Assembly: GCA_000697475.1 (NCBI GenBank)
Contig: JNEU01000829.1
Location: forward strand, 40,926-104,925
DNA from: Lichtheimia corymbifera B2541
Taxonomy: Eukaryota; Mucoromycota; Mucoromycetes; Mucorales; Lichtheimiaceae
Reading direction: 5' to 3'
Length of the DNA stretch: 64,000 nt
Position numbers and translations under genes: made by a program. Shown here piece by piece: positions 44,909 to 56,878 of this stretch (positions are counted from its first letter, which is position 1; each line of letters starts with the position of its first letter). The notes beneath the pieces are model-generated. The model made no database searches. It was not told the DNA's origin and saw only the letters and a program-made list of their open reading frames with translations.

Positions 44909-45148
44909 ATGGGGAAGGAAGCATATCAGCAAGCGATCACATGGCTCGTTTCAACCAACCTACCGGATTTGAAATGGCTATGGATGGATGGGATCTTGGA
45001 ATTACTTGGTACGTCATTATCAGGAAGGATGAATAAGGCTGAGGATGATGATGGATTGATGAGAGGGCTAATATCTTTGACCCAAGGTTTTAGTGCTGTG
45101 GATTTGGAATACGCGAGTCAATGCACCCAACATCTTGTGCAATCATGA
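44909..45148 (+). pseudogene. Possible relic of an AAA ATPase lid domain
   Basis: An open frame of 79 codons contains LTQGFSAVDLEYA, which resembles the GFSGADL segment that begins the lid helices of AAA proteins. A preceding stretch (NLPDLKW...ILELLG) resembles the usual LPD...ILE spacing. No Walker motifs are present upstream, and the frame starts and stops abruptly. If real, it is a fragment; the similarity is weak and could be chance. Confidence 0.25.
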
Positions 45149-45601
45149 AGGATGCTTATGACGGCAGCAATCAAGAATACAACACCACAATTATCCCTGC
45201 CTCCCCTACATGATTCATCCGTATCTTAGTCAATATGCAATACTGTCCATTTGCCGTGTTCACTTGATAAACATTCACGCTACCATATTGTGCTATTCTT
45301 CGACCTTTTTTTTATTGAGTGGAGATTGGATAAAACGTATGTTCAGAAGGGAATCATGCTATCAGCCCATATGTTTAATGTATGTAGATCACTTGGGTTG
45401 GTGTCTGGGATGAAAGGAGGGAATAGAAATGTGGAGCATGGTACAGGGAGAGTGGATGGGTTGCCTGGCAACGCATTGTGCTCCGCTGTCAAGTGGAAAG
45501 CCAAATTTGGAAGTTGAGTCAGACCCCGCTGGGGCGAGGCGGTTCATGTAGGAAAGATGGGTGGAACCTACTGTCCCTTCTTTTCGAACGGCCACTGAAA
45601 A

Positions 45602-46232
45602 ATGGTATGTAGCTTGCATGACAAGTAAACGAGGGGATTCCATAGAGCAAAGGAGTGCGATATTAGAATGGATGAATGGATGGGTGAATGGATGAATGGA
45701 TTCATTCGATGGATGAAGAGATGAAGATATATGGATGATATATTACGACCACCCACGATTCCCCCATTTCGAGATTCACTCACATGCGCACGTTTCCACT
45801 ATAGACCAAGGGTACTACCTCGTTCGGTAAACGTCAGACCAAGACCCACACCTTGTGCCGTCGTTGCGGCAACCGCTCTTACCACAAGCAAAAGAAGACT
45901 TGTGCCAGCTGTGGTTATCCCGCTGCTAAGATCCGCAAGTGTAAGATATATATACATACACGTACGACTCGATGATATCGATGGCTTATTTGGGATTATT
46001 ATTATAGTCAACTGGTCTGAGAAGGCTAAGCGTAGAAAGACCACCGGTACTGGCCGCATGAGCCACTTGAAGGTTGTCCACCGCCGTTTCCTTAACGGTT
46101 TCCGCGAGGGTAAGAAATACACACCAGATACAGTTTTTGTTGGAATAAGGTGATTTTGACTCTCTTGGTTGATTGATTATAGGTTCCCAACCCGCTAAGC
46201 GTGGTGGCAAGGCTGCAGAGGCTTCCGCTTAA
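45602..46232 (+). CDS. RPL37: 60S ribosomal protein eL37
   Basis: eL37 is a zinc-binding protein of the large ribosomal subunit. The first exon is just the ATG at 45602-45604, followed by GTATGT. A 200-base intron leads to exon 2 at 45805, which reads [20 protein letters not shown] and includes both zinc pairs (CRRC and CASC). Exon 3 reads [20 protein letters not shown], and the last exon ends [14 protein letters not shown] with TAA at 46230-46232. Total about 92 aa, as expected. Placing the start codon alone on an exon fits the lack of any in-frame ATG next to exon 2 and the pyrimidine-rich leader just upstream. Confidence 0.93.
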
Positions 46233-46559
46233 ACATGTGTGTTCATTAACATGCGCGAATAAAAGGCTCCAATAAGCTGTTGGATTCCACGTTTATTGTT
46301 GTCAACTTATATGATGATTCGATAATGGATGACGGTGTATATGATACGACTTTATAATCCTCGTTTTTTTATTATGGATTATGAGAGATTTACAATGTAT
46401 GGGTGGAAAAAGGGTGTAATATAGACTCTTCATGTGATAATGCCTCGTTTATGCATATAAGCATAGTGTTGCCAGAGTGGTGTGCCTAGGTCATTCTGTA
46501 AATCCATTACCGAATGGAGTAAAGGGAATTGACTGAATTATCTTGTTTCTCTTCTCGAC
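46233..46559. other. Intergenic, eL37 3' flank and COG4 promoter
   Basis: A/T-rich sequence with an AATAAA signal at about 46258-46263 just after the eL37 stop. No other feature. Confidence 0.55.
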
Positions 46560-49438
46560 ATGTCTTGTGATACACCCACGACACCACCACCAGCAGTGAA
46601 ACACTCTCCTACACCCGATGATAACATCCTCGCCGGCAATTTCGAGTCCCTGACCAACATTGACGACATTCGCGAGTGCCTGCGCCAACTTGACCAAGAA
46701 GAAACGCGCATCGATGCTTCATTGGATCAACTCTTGTCCCAGGAATCGGCCCTTGTCGAGCAATTAGGTCGATTGGACCTGTTAAGGTAGCGCGAACGAG
46801 TGCATATATATGTGTGAGAAGCAGTAACATACCTTGCAACTAGGCCACAGCTTGGTCATCTCAAGGAGGAATCGTCAGACATGATGAGCACTATACTAAA
46901 AACGTCGCGTTTGGCTGAAGGTATCAGCGACAAGGTGCGACAGATCGACTTAGAACAGGTAATAGGGATGTGAGATGGATAGAAGCAAGGGACTTATATA
47001 TGATATAGTCAAGGGCCAAAGAATGCATTCAATATGTTGAAGATGTCCAAGAGCTGAAACGATGCGTTGGTGGTATTCAAGATGCTATGCAACACAAGGA
47101 TTACGATGCTGCAGCAACTCTATTACAAAGCGCTTCACGAATCGATCATCACATCTTGCATGGCTCGCTGGCCGAGTTTACAGTGGTTCGTTGTTGTTTT
47201 ATTCTCGAGTAGTGTGATCGACAATCATGTTCATTGATTTATCCTTTGCAGCCTACATCCGAAAACCCAGATCATCCAGCAAAGACATTAGCAGATGCCA
47301 AATCCACGCTCTTTGATATCTTTTCACAACGCTTCGACGACGCTGTGGTCCAACGCAATGAATCCGATATCACGCGCTATTTCAAGTTATTCCCTCTCAT
47401 TGGATGTCAAGCAGAAGGCCTGGACAAGTATTCACGATTCGTATGCAATATCGTAAAAGGTCGATGCGCTGAAGAGCTCAAAATGGGAAATGGTAAGGAT
47501 ACAAAAGCTACTCACTATGGGGGTGATATTGATGGTTATTTTATATATATAAATAGCCACATCACCAACCTATTATGCCGATATCCTGACCCGTCTCTTT
47601 GAGAACATTGCCGTGATTATTGATCAGCATCAGCCTCTGGTTGAACTTCATTATGGCAAGGGACGCATGCTTCGGGTCATTCAACGTTTGCAAGAAGAAA
47701 GCGATGAGGAATGTGGATTGATATTGGATCAGTTTACTCAAAATCGCAAGCTTGAAGCAAAGGTGAGTAGAGTCAACTGGACACATCCACGAGCCATGAT
47801 CTGATCTTGTATTGTAGCTTGTCGAAATCCAATCCTTGAATATTGCCATGATTCGATCTTCGACAACCAACTGGAGTGTCAATAGCCCATCAAGCAATCA
47901 GCCTACAAGTGGCAGTGAACATTCATCGCAGCTTGTGGATCCCCGTCAATTGGATGCAAATCTATTGGAGCTCGCCTTGATTGGTCAACGCAGTGCCTTG
48001 TTTTATCGATTCCTTCATGAACGTGCCAACGAGGAAATGGAAATTATTGGCACTGATGAAAGCACACAGGACGTCATTATGCATGGCAAGGACAAGCGTT
48101 TCTATGGTGACAACGGCCTCTTGGCATCCTCGGGCTTAACCAAACGTACTCGTGAGCTGATGAATTCGTACCTGGTCATTGACAACTATTTGCTCAAACG
48201 TAACATTGAAAAGGTAACCATAATCACCCTGATTGAGATATAATATGCTGACTCTTTGTTTGTTGCATAGGCCATGAAACTGGATGATTATGATCCTGCA
48301 GCTGGACAAACATCGACGTGCGTGGACGATGTATTCTTTATTCTGAAAAAGGTCATCAAGCGTTGTATCACTACGTGCGAGCCAGAAGTCCTCGCTTCGA
48401 CAGTCAACAATATCCTCAAGGATCTCGATACAGGCTATCTTCAGGTCTTTCAGCAAAAGATGTCTGTTGCGTTCACGGGTCAAGAAACTGGTAGTCGAAG
48501 TGCTGAACGATCTGCAGAGCAAGCTAAAATCAATTACATGGCAAGTTGAAGGACACATTTTTTGTGGGAGGGGCCTGGATATATAGGCTGACTCTTCCTC
48601 AATATAGGTGTTGCTGAATAATCTCAATGTGAGTGCCGAGTACATGCAGCGCTTAGCACAAGACGCACGACCCGATGTGGATAGAGCTATCTGGAAGAAC
48701 AAAGAAAAGGACCTAGAGACAGCGGAAAAGGCATTGAATTCTCTTTCAGCGGCATCATCCAAATTCGAACGCCTACTACAGAGCGGATTGGAACAACTCT
48801 TGGGACAGATCCTCAAGCCACGGATACGACCTTTATTCCAGCATGGATATCGGGAAGTCAAATACGTCTTGGATGAGGATGAATACAATGAAGCGGACGT
48901 TGAAGAGCTTTTCGTCAAGCGTTTCCAAAGCGGATTCGATAAGATGATCGACATTTATCGACGCACATTGACCGAGGAAAACTTTGGTACACTCATGGGC
49001 ATGCTCTTGGATGCTATTACTGCACAATGGGAACGTATCATTTCACAAACACGATTCAACCAGTTTGGCGCACTACGCTTTGACAAGGATTTACGCTCTG
49101 TGATTCATCATCTTTCGTCAATGACTGAATGGCTTTCTCGGGATCGATTCACTCGACTTAACCAGATGGCGACATTGTTGAACTTTGAAGAGGTAATAGC
49201 ATATAGAGAGACCTCTACGATGAACTCACACATATCGTTCTAGCCATCCGAGATTTACGATTATTGGGGTGCAAAGGCTGGACCCGTGAGCTGGCGATTG
49301 ACGGTAGCCGAAGTCAAACGCATCCTGATGCTAAGGTATGTTCTGCGAAGGATCATGGTCATTTATGCAAATCCGATTGACATGTTACACAGGTTAGATT
49401 TCGACGAGGAAGAGGTGACCAATTTATCATTGCATTAG
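46560..49438 (+). CDS. COG4: Conserved oligomeric Golgi complex subunit 4 (COG4)
   Basis: COG4 belongs to the lobe A tether that directs retrograde vesicles within the Golgi. The N-terminal coiled coil reads [20 protein letters not shown] and later [12 protein letters not shown], then [20 protein letters not shown] and [19 protein letters not shown], both conserved in the family. The middle contains [20 protein letters not shown]. The C-terminal part includes [16 protein letters not shown] and [20 protein letters not shown]. The last exon ends [13 protein letters not shown] with TAG at 49436-49438. Eleven or so exons, all with plausible GT-AG ends. The ATG at 46560 follows a stop-rich leader. 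Confidence 0.93.
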
Positions 49439-49575
49439 ACTATGTATTGCTGCTACTGTTTAATATAGAATACCCATACTGCTTTCTAAATACACAAAGA
49501 AAAGGCTGCTCAAAGGATTATGTTACATTCATGGAGGGAGGGAAGGGGGAAATGGTGCTTCATCATATATAGTAT

Positions 49576-52377
49576 CTAGCCTGCGAATATGCGGATGACG
49601 AGATAGGTACAAGATCCCAAGAATCTGAAAAGAGATAATGCTGCTACGCTCCACAAGATGAATCCCAAGTAAATCATGCTCCGAGTATCAAAGCTACCAA
49701 TACCATCAAAGGCCGAGTTGGTGATAGCCACCACCAATGCTAGATTGCTGACGATCCATGTTAAGACGATGCGTGTGCGGAAAGTACGGTAATAGTCGAG
49801 TTGTTTGGTTTGTGGGTCGCGATGCTCTTCTTCTGCAGGCGGCTTTGTTTGAAGTTCCATGCATGAAATTTCATATGCCTCGTCAACATCGGTTTGATTG
49901 GTAGGGACTTCAACTTCGACTGTCTGGTCTCCTTCCTTTTCGGTGCCCGTTTTCACCACACCCAAATCGGTTTTGACTTGTGTATCGCCTTTGGTTCCCC
50001 ATGAAACATCATGCGTGTTGCAGAACGCATAGATATTGAGAATATTTGTATAGCTTGGAGAAAGCAAAATATATTGCACGGAGCTATATGTAGCCGTCAA
50101 CATTGAGTACATTGTTGATCATACATATTCCCGACATACCTTGTAAACATATGCCACGGATCCAGAAACAAAATGCTTGCCACGAGATATAACGCATATG
50201 TTGACAACAACGATACAATGATGTTGCGGAACAAAGCATCCCCGAGCATGGCACCGAAGGAGCTACCAGAATCGTTTACAGCGGATCGGACACCAACCAC
50301 TGTGATCCATAAAGTGGCAAAGATCATGTAGATCATCAATGCTGCAAATCCAATAAAGCTAGCTGTATAAGCCAACTTGCTTCCTTGAGGACGATTACCG
50401 AGCGCCAATATAAATTGAATAATGAGTAACAAAAGATAAATGTAATTAAAGATCGTATGCAGCACATTAGCGACAGTGCTTGAGAAGGGTGCTGGGTCCA
50501 GAGATTCTGATGCGAGAGCTGCTGTCAGAATATAGAACGTAAGGTAAAAGTTGCCCTGCAAGGAAAGAGGGTTTGAGTCAATCGGACACCATGAGTATGC
50601 TCTTATGTATTTTCACATACCATGGCAAACCAAGTAAATAGCATGTTGAAGGCAGTGTAGACGCTTTCAACCATGAACATCATCTTGCGTATCAGAGAAT
50701 GATCGGATTTCCACACCTTGTGCCAATGCCATAAGGCATAAACGCCTGCAAAGAACGACCCATTGAGCCATCGGCGACGTTGAGCAATAAACTCAGGTAC
50801 CCTATCGGGTACATCGGTCTCTCCATAACTGCGATTGACATAATGCAAGACATAGTTTGAGTTCTTTTTTGCTACGAGCTCATAGCACAAGATACGATCC
50901 TCAGCGAGATACATGTTGGCTGTGAAGACATCGGCATCACCACCATGCAAGGTTTCACCGAGATAATACTTTTCCAAAGGGCCATGACCATCGGCGTCGT
51001 TTTGCAAGGCCGAGTAACGATAAGCAGAAAATGCACCTGGCAATACTGAAATGTAGCCAAACACGGATTCCAAAGGCTTATCAAGGATGTTGGACATTTT
51101 GTACTCGAAATTCTGTGATGCCACCAAGGGATTAAATAATGCCTTTCCTGCTGTACCTGTATTCCATATGAGACCATCCATCCATCATGCAACAAGCGGC
51201 AGCTCTTACCACACATGGCCCTTATTTCTCCGCAAGCACCAGCCAGATTCGATTTGATATCAAACGCCTTCCATAAATGATAAATGGATGAACGACCCGG
51301 ACGTGTGCCAACATCGATCAGGACGCAGACATTGGGTTGGATGAGTGGACAAAAGGCTTGAAAGAACCATCGATGGGAATTGATCTTTTTCTTGTTTCTT
51401 TCCTTGATACAAAGTAAAATCTGGCAAGGCGTGATGCCCTTGTCTGCAGCTTTGAATTTCATTGCAGGATCAATGGAAAGTTGTGTGGTGTATTCATAAA
51501 TGTGTGCTTCCACAGCTTTATCACCCACAATGTTTTTGGCAACGCCATCCTGATACACGCCTAGTGCCGCTAAAAGTGAGAGTACCCGTGGATTGATCTT
51601 ATCACGTCCATCAGCCACAATGCACACGACAATCTTTGTCCAACCACTCGGACCCCAGACACGTGATCGATCACGCGCACAAAGATACGAAATGTTTTTC
51701 ATCACACCATGGAGCGTACGTGCAAATAAAACTTCATCTTCCTAATAATAATGTTTGAGTCACATGTAAGCTCGTCAAAATTCATGCCATACTTACATTG
51801 TACATGGTCAACACGATAAATAATTCAGTGTTTCGCTCAAGGAGTTGTTGTCGTAAATTGTAGCCGTCGGATACAAATTCCGAAGGGTCGCATGTTGCTG
51901 CTGTGTATCGCATGCTTGTGAATTCTTTGTAGTCTTTGGCAGGTACCGCTTGTAATAAACGAGAAGGCACTGGACAATCAAGCACAAGATGACCACGGTG
52001 TAGCTTGACTTTGCGTGCTATAGGATCACTTTTTTAGAGCATGATCCAACATGCGACATGATGACGATGATATAGCAACAATAATAATACTCACTTGTCT
52101 TATATCGACGTGGTTGTCTTCGAGGGGCAACACCATGGTGCATATGATTGTTGCTTAAAGGAATGCCACCGTGTATGGGTGGTGGTGGTGGTGGCGGTTG
52201 ACCTGATGTAACACTTGGAAGTAGAGGCTGATGGTCATACGATGCTGGTGTTGGTTGCTGATGTTGCGGTGGTGGTGGTGGTAATGGATGTTCTGGAAAC
52301 GCGGTTGGATCATGTTGAAAGTGATAAGGCTGTATACTAAATCCTGTGGGAGGACGATTTAGATCATTGGGATCCAT
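49576..52377 (-). CDS. Chitin synthase (class I-III group)
   Basis: This membrane enzyme polymerises UDP-GlcNAc into chitin for the cell wall. A Pro/His-rich cytosolic N-terminus ([14 protein letters not shown]) leads to [14 protein letters not shown], the usual class I-III lead-in. The glycosyltransferase core has [20 protein letters not shown], then [27 protein letters not shown], the EDRIL motif and [11 protein letters not shown], which together make the catalytic signature. Multiple C-terminal membrane helices include VFMAT-like segments ([34 protein letters not shown]). No myosin motor domain is present, excluding classes V and VII. About seven exons. Start at the ATG 52375-52377, stop TAG 49576-49578. 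Confidence 0.93.
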
Positions 52378-53238
52378 GGGTGGCGTAGAGTGGTGAGAAT
52401 GAAACAGGAAAAAGAAGCAAGAATGAAGCCTGCACTGATTGCGTATCTTTTATTTGCCAAGCCAACACCAGCTCATGCGACCTTTCAACCTATTTGCCAT
52501 ATGTAGTTGTTTACCCGCCTCCAATGGCAAATCGATCATTCACTGCGCACGGTGCACCAAATGATAATGGCAACAACAAGCTACGTATACAAGCATCCTA
52601 GCATGCTGATGATCGGTTTTTGTTCGCTACTTTTTGTGTCACGACGCGCATTTCAAGATGTTTCCTATCGTATTTAATGTGCATTGTTGGCTACTTATGG
52701 ATATGTATTATTGATTTCATTGATCCCTTATTATTATGATGGTGTTGGTTAAGGTAGCTGACGATGGAATGTGATTAATGTTGCCATGGTAACATGTGCT
52801 CAAATGGATCGTTCAACATGGATCAATGATGTGAGCGTTCACGGCGAAACTCTATATTGGATTATGCAGCTACTCTCAGTGCAGAAGAATGACGCACTTG
52901 AGCCAATTCATGCAGTGACTTGAGAGATTTCTTCATCCCCAGGGTTGCCTAGCAGCATGCATACAAATAGCTATTTTTAGCATCATACCAAATTGAATGA
53001 TTCAATGGGATTGGATAGCATGCCATTGTCTGTTTCAGGCCTCTTTCTCATTTTGCTACTGATATATGCCAGGGTAAGGAAGGAAAAAGGAGTACACACA
53101 CAGCTTGGGGGGTGCGACCACAAAGTCAATTGCACCCAAAATAGACTAGTGCATGCGGACACAAGCTTTTCAAAAAGCGGTTTTTGGATGCCAAGCATTG
53201 TCCTACTTTTTTTTTTCTTCCACTCTTTCTTTTTCCAT
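52378..53238. promoter_or_regulatory. Divergent promoter region of chitin synthase and a MARVEL-like gene
   Basis: Both flanking genes point outward, so their promoters lie here. The plus-strand frame is open from 52993 into the MARVEL-like gene, but this part is hydrophobic and probably leader. No specific element identified. Confidence 0.5.
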
Positions 53239-54317
53239 ATGACGGGCAACAATCCCTTTGAAGATAATCCATGGTCTGGGACAAACAATGGTCCTCGCTA
53301 TGGCAATGCCTATGAAGATGATAATACCAATGCTTGGTCGTCGTCAACGCCTTCTCAACCACATCGTTCAACACCCGATCCTATTCCTCGCATGCCATCG
53401 CCATCGGATTATCGGGCCAACAGCACGGTTCAGCAAACTACTTGGAACGAGTCGAACAAAACCGAATATCCGACCACTTCTTCAGCATGGGATCAAGACC
53501 CTCCCTCTTCAATTCCCTCCACACCACAAAACGCTTATCAATACTCAGGCACTCGTTATGCTTCACCCACCTTGAGCAATAACAATACATATGAAAGCGA
53601 CAATGCTTATTCCAAAGTCGAGGTGACATCTCAAGCAACCCCGCCTCCACCCGCTGGGGGTAAACCTCGTCCCAACAACAAGAATAACGATGCAGAAACA
53701 GCTTTACCTCCTGTGTGGGATGAGAAGCGAATGAACCCTTCCAAACTCAGGCTCCTGTTGCGTTTCCTACAACTCATTGCATCCATTGGTCATCTTGGAT
53801 TTGCAGCCGGTGCATCTCCTGTAAGTGGTATATCTCCATTTGGTATGTAGGATGTCTCATTGACTCATTTGTATCTCTATTAGTACTCAGGAGAAGATGT
53901 ACCCTTTGACAATGCGGCGTGTTTTTATTTTCTATGGGCAGTGGTACGCTTTAAAATTCTATTTGTTTGTTTGCTCTCTCACACACACGTTATGCATTTA
54001 CTCATGTGACATGCTGTTGTTTATAGGCAATCCTCACCATCCTGTGGTCGTTTTTCCACTTGTCATTTTGGTGTTATCGTCGAGTAGCACACGGTCACAA
54101 ATTTAACCGTGTCATCATGACAGCCATTGACCTGTTGTTGGCGATTTTGTGGGGCATTGGTACAATTGTAGATATTGCAAAGTACCCCTGCTCTCCTGGT
54201 GATGGGTGGTGCGATTTCTACAATGTCAGCATCTTTTGGGGAATGCTCTCGTTTGTACTCTTTATTGGAGCCGTTGCCTGGGATTTTGTTGGTGCATGTG
54301 TGGCACGTCGCAAGTAG
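53239..54317 (+). CDS. MARVEL-like four-helix membrane protein with an NPF motif
   Basis: Three exons (53239-53820, 53884-53943, 54027-54317) encode 310 aa. The start, MTGNNPFEDNPWSG, carries an NPF motif of the type bound by EH-domain endocytic proteins. A disordered Ser/Pro/Thr/Asn-rich region of about 160 residues follows, then four hydrophobic segments: FLQLIASIGHLGFAAGA; FYFLWAVAILTILWSFF; AIDLLLAILWGIGTIVDIA; and IFWGMLSFVLFIGAVAWDFV. The third and fourth flank a Cys pair (CSPGDGWC). The layout resembles MARVEL proteins in fungal membranes. The tail is short and basic (ARRK). The upstream in-frame ATG at 52993 was passed over because the sequence between looks untranslated. Function unknown. 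Confidence 0.75.
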
Positions 54318-54557
54318 TAATAATGCCAAAGGCATTAATGCTAAATACCACCACTCCCTTACACATAACAAACCTCTCATCTGTAGCATACCTTCATTTC
54401 CATTCTCAGCTTACTCTTTGTACACTTTACAATTAATGTGCTTTGCCTTTCAACCTTTGTCACATCTTTATTGCTTTCAAACCATAAATAGAACTTGACT
54501 ACATATCTCAATTTGACGTGATTAGACTGGTCACCCTATGGGTGGTATGTAATTTTC

Positions 54558-56548
54558 TCACAACCGAGCATTAGCAGGGAACTTTTTCATTGCTTGACGC
54601 ACTCCTTGTTCTGCCATGATTTCCTCAGAGCCACCAGGGATCGAGAAACACTTGTATGTTCGCTGCAATGCTTCAATATAGCGACCCATGCCAGTAACTG
54701 TGAGAGCTCGTCCGCCAAATATTTGACATGCGTTATCACTAACGTCATGGACCATATGTGAGCACTATGTAATCTTGTTAGCTCCCATCATGTTTCAGCG
54801 CTTAGAAGAAGAAAAACTTGCCAAGTATTTACACAAAGCAATAGGACCACCCAGCTTTTCATATTGCTCCTTGCTTCCCATATTACACATCTGGTATGTT
54901 ATATTCTTCAACCAGCTCTGGGCACTCTCCACGCTTGCAATCTGTTTTGTCGATAATTACAACGTAGCCTCCAGTATATGTATCACGGCAAGTACCATTT
55001 CAGCCATCTTGTTACGTATAACCAGTTGATCCATCAAGCGTTGGGAAAAGACCTTTCGTTGCATAGCCCATTTGAAGCATTCCTCAACAGCAAATCATCA
55101 GCCAGCTAATGAAAATAAAACCATGAGTTTCTGAAATCAATCCGTCTATATATGATCATCTTTTTACCGCTCATGGTTAAGATTTGACCTGAAAAGAGGA
55201 TATTTGTTAATAGGAAATTCTCAAATGCTTGCAACAGCATGTATTATACGTACATCATCACCTCAAATCCTTTGTTTTCCTCTCCTAGCAACTATTCCAC
55301 AGGGACCTTGACATTATCAAAGGTGACATAAGCCGTACCAGAGCGTATTAAGTAGGAAACGTTGATTGGCTTTGTCTCCACGCCTTCACCACGTTCTATC
55401 AAGAGCATTGATATACCCTTTTCAGTGCGCACGGCCGTAGAGAAATAGTCAGCCCAGCATCCTGTAATTGGACTGAGTCGTGATATAATATTAGCTATCG
55501 TACAATCGAAACTTACCCATAGTGATCCATTTCTTGACACCATTCACAATGTAGTGCTTGCCATCAGGCGTGCGTTTTGTGGTTGTTCTAATGTTTGTTG
55601 CATCATTACCAGCATAGGGCTCGGTAATGGCGAGGGCCAAACGCTTTTTCCCGGAAAAGACTTCTGGAATGACCTATATACTACGCGTATTAACAGCTCA
55701 TCTTTTTTCGCTACAAGTTTTTATCTTCGGTACCTTATCCTTCAGAACTTGAGATGCGTGATTGATGATTGTGGGAAGAGAAATAGTCGTTCCCTAAAAT
55801 AGACCTTCTACTCCCATACGCATCACTTCTTCATGCATGATTAACTGGAGGAGCCAACATCATGATGAATAATAAGCTTTATATGTAGATCAAGGTCAGA
55901 AAAGAAAAACATACCTCATGGAAGTGATCGAATTGATCATGTATCAAACCACCTGGGAGTTGAAGATTATAATCACAAAGATAGGAACCAGGTCCCATTC
56001 TGGCTGCAAGGATCTGATGTGATATAAGACATAGATTCACGTCGTCGGCAGGTCTTCCACCTGTAGCTTCCATTTCTCGTAGCTTGGGTCCAAACCCATC
56101 CATCGTTTTGCGCACATGGGCTCGGAATTTGATATGCGATTCACTAAGGATGGATACGACATTGATAAGTCTGCCATCACCATTCCCCCTATTACCAAAA
56201 GGACACTTACTTATAGTAGGGAGATATGAATCCCATCCAAGCGGCTGGTTCAGTATAAGGCACTTTGGATAAATCACCAGGTTGTCGTATTTTTATCTGC
56301 GGGGTCTCGCTTTGGATGGTACCGATTTTGTACTTGGCGTATGTTTGCAGCACCTCTTGACGATGTAAGCCATAAAACGCACTCGTGGCGTCTTTGCCAC
56401 CATACTCCAGAATAGAAAAAGCGTCACCAGGATGCATGTTGATAAAGTCACTCATATCATACACAGCTGTGCTGATGATGATCCACAAGTCATCTTCGCT
56501 AGCATGGCGGCTGACTTCTTTACGTGTAAAAGTTTCGTTAAAAGACAT
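54558..56548 (-). pseudogene. Broken cytochrome b5-acyl-CoA dehydrogenase fusion gene
   Basis: Intact homologues join an N-terminal cytochrome b5 haem domain to an acyl-CoA dehydrogenase and oxidise fatty acyl-CoA. Here the b5 part is whole (HPGD and GLHR carry the two haem His). The dehydrogenase is recognisable to the end: LAITEPYAGNDATNIR, YIVNGVKKWITMG, KGISMLLIERGEGVETKPIN, TFDNVKVPVE, ECFKWAMQRKVF, and the final GGRALTVTGMGRYIEA and GGSEEIMAEQGVRQAMKKFP. Breaks: a TAG at 55794-55796 in EGLF*GTT, and a TAG at 55292-55294 directly after KVPVE, where homologues continue with Asn-Leu-Leu-Gly. The region matching NFNHERW is missing. Some exon joins near 54800 need a GC donor. Very likely a pseudogene; an unusual splice form is the alternative. 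Confidence 0.75.
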
Positions 56549-56878
56549 TAGGAATTGGAAGATAGAAAAAGGAGTAGAGGTAAAGGATCCCACCCTTTAT
56601 ATAAGCTTGTTCCTCTGTTTTACAATGCTGTGTAGTTGCTGCTGCAGCCGAGCTTATTACAATGACAACCCCCGCATTTCTAGCGATCGGTGTCCAAGTG
56701 CAGCGAGTCGGCACGATAGAAACGCAGTAGGGCATAAACATGCACTGATATGCAACTTATGTATACAAAGAGTAACGTCATATATCGCTCAACAAGAATG
56801 TGTAATGCAGTGCAAGAATATGATGTATTAGACAAGTTGCTTGTACATAGGAAAAGAAAAAGACGGCTACGTAGCCAC
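56549..56878. other. Intergenic gap
   Basis: This lies between the ACAD pseudogene start and the SEC20 3' end. Nothing recognised. Confidence 0.5.

Noticed and set aside
42251..45601. CRISPR-like array in the repeat island
   Set aside because: Repeats are long, inverted and diverged, without regular spacers; the genome is eukaryotic.
52993..53238. Longer N-terminus for the MARVEL-like gene
   Set aside because: The extension is hydrophobic and Phe-rich and looks like a T-rich leader; the NPF motif suits the chosen start.
54780..54850. Frameshift in the acyl-CoA dehydrogenase near KYL...MVHD
   Set aside because: A GC donor (GCAAGT) with an ACATAG acceptor restores the frame, so a frameshift is not required; the case for a pseudogene rests on the two TAG codons and missing region.
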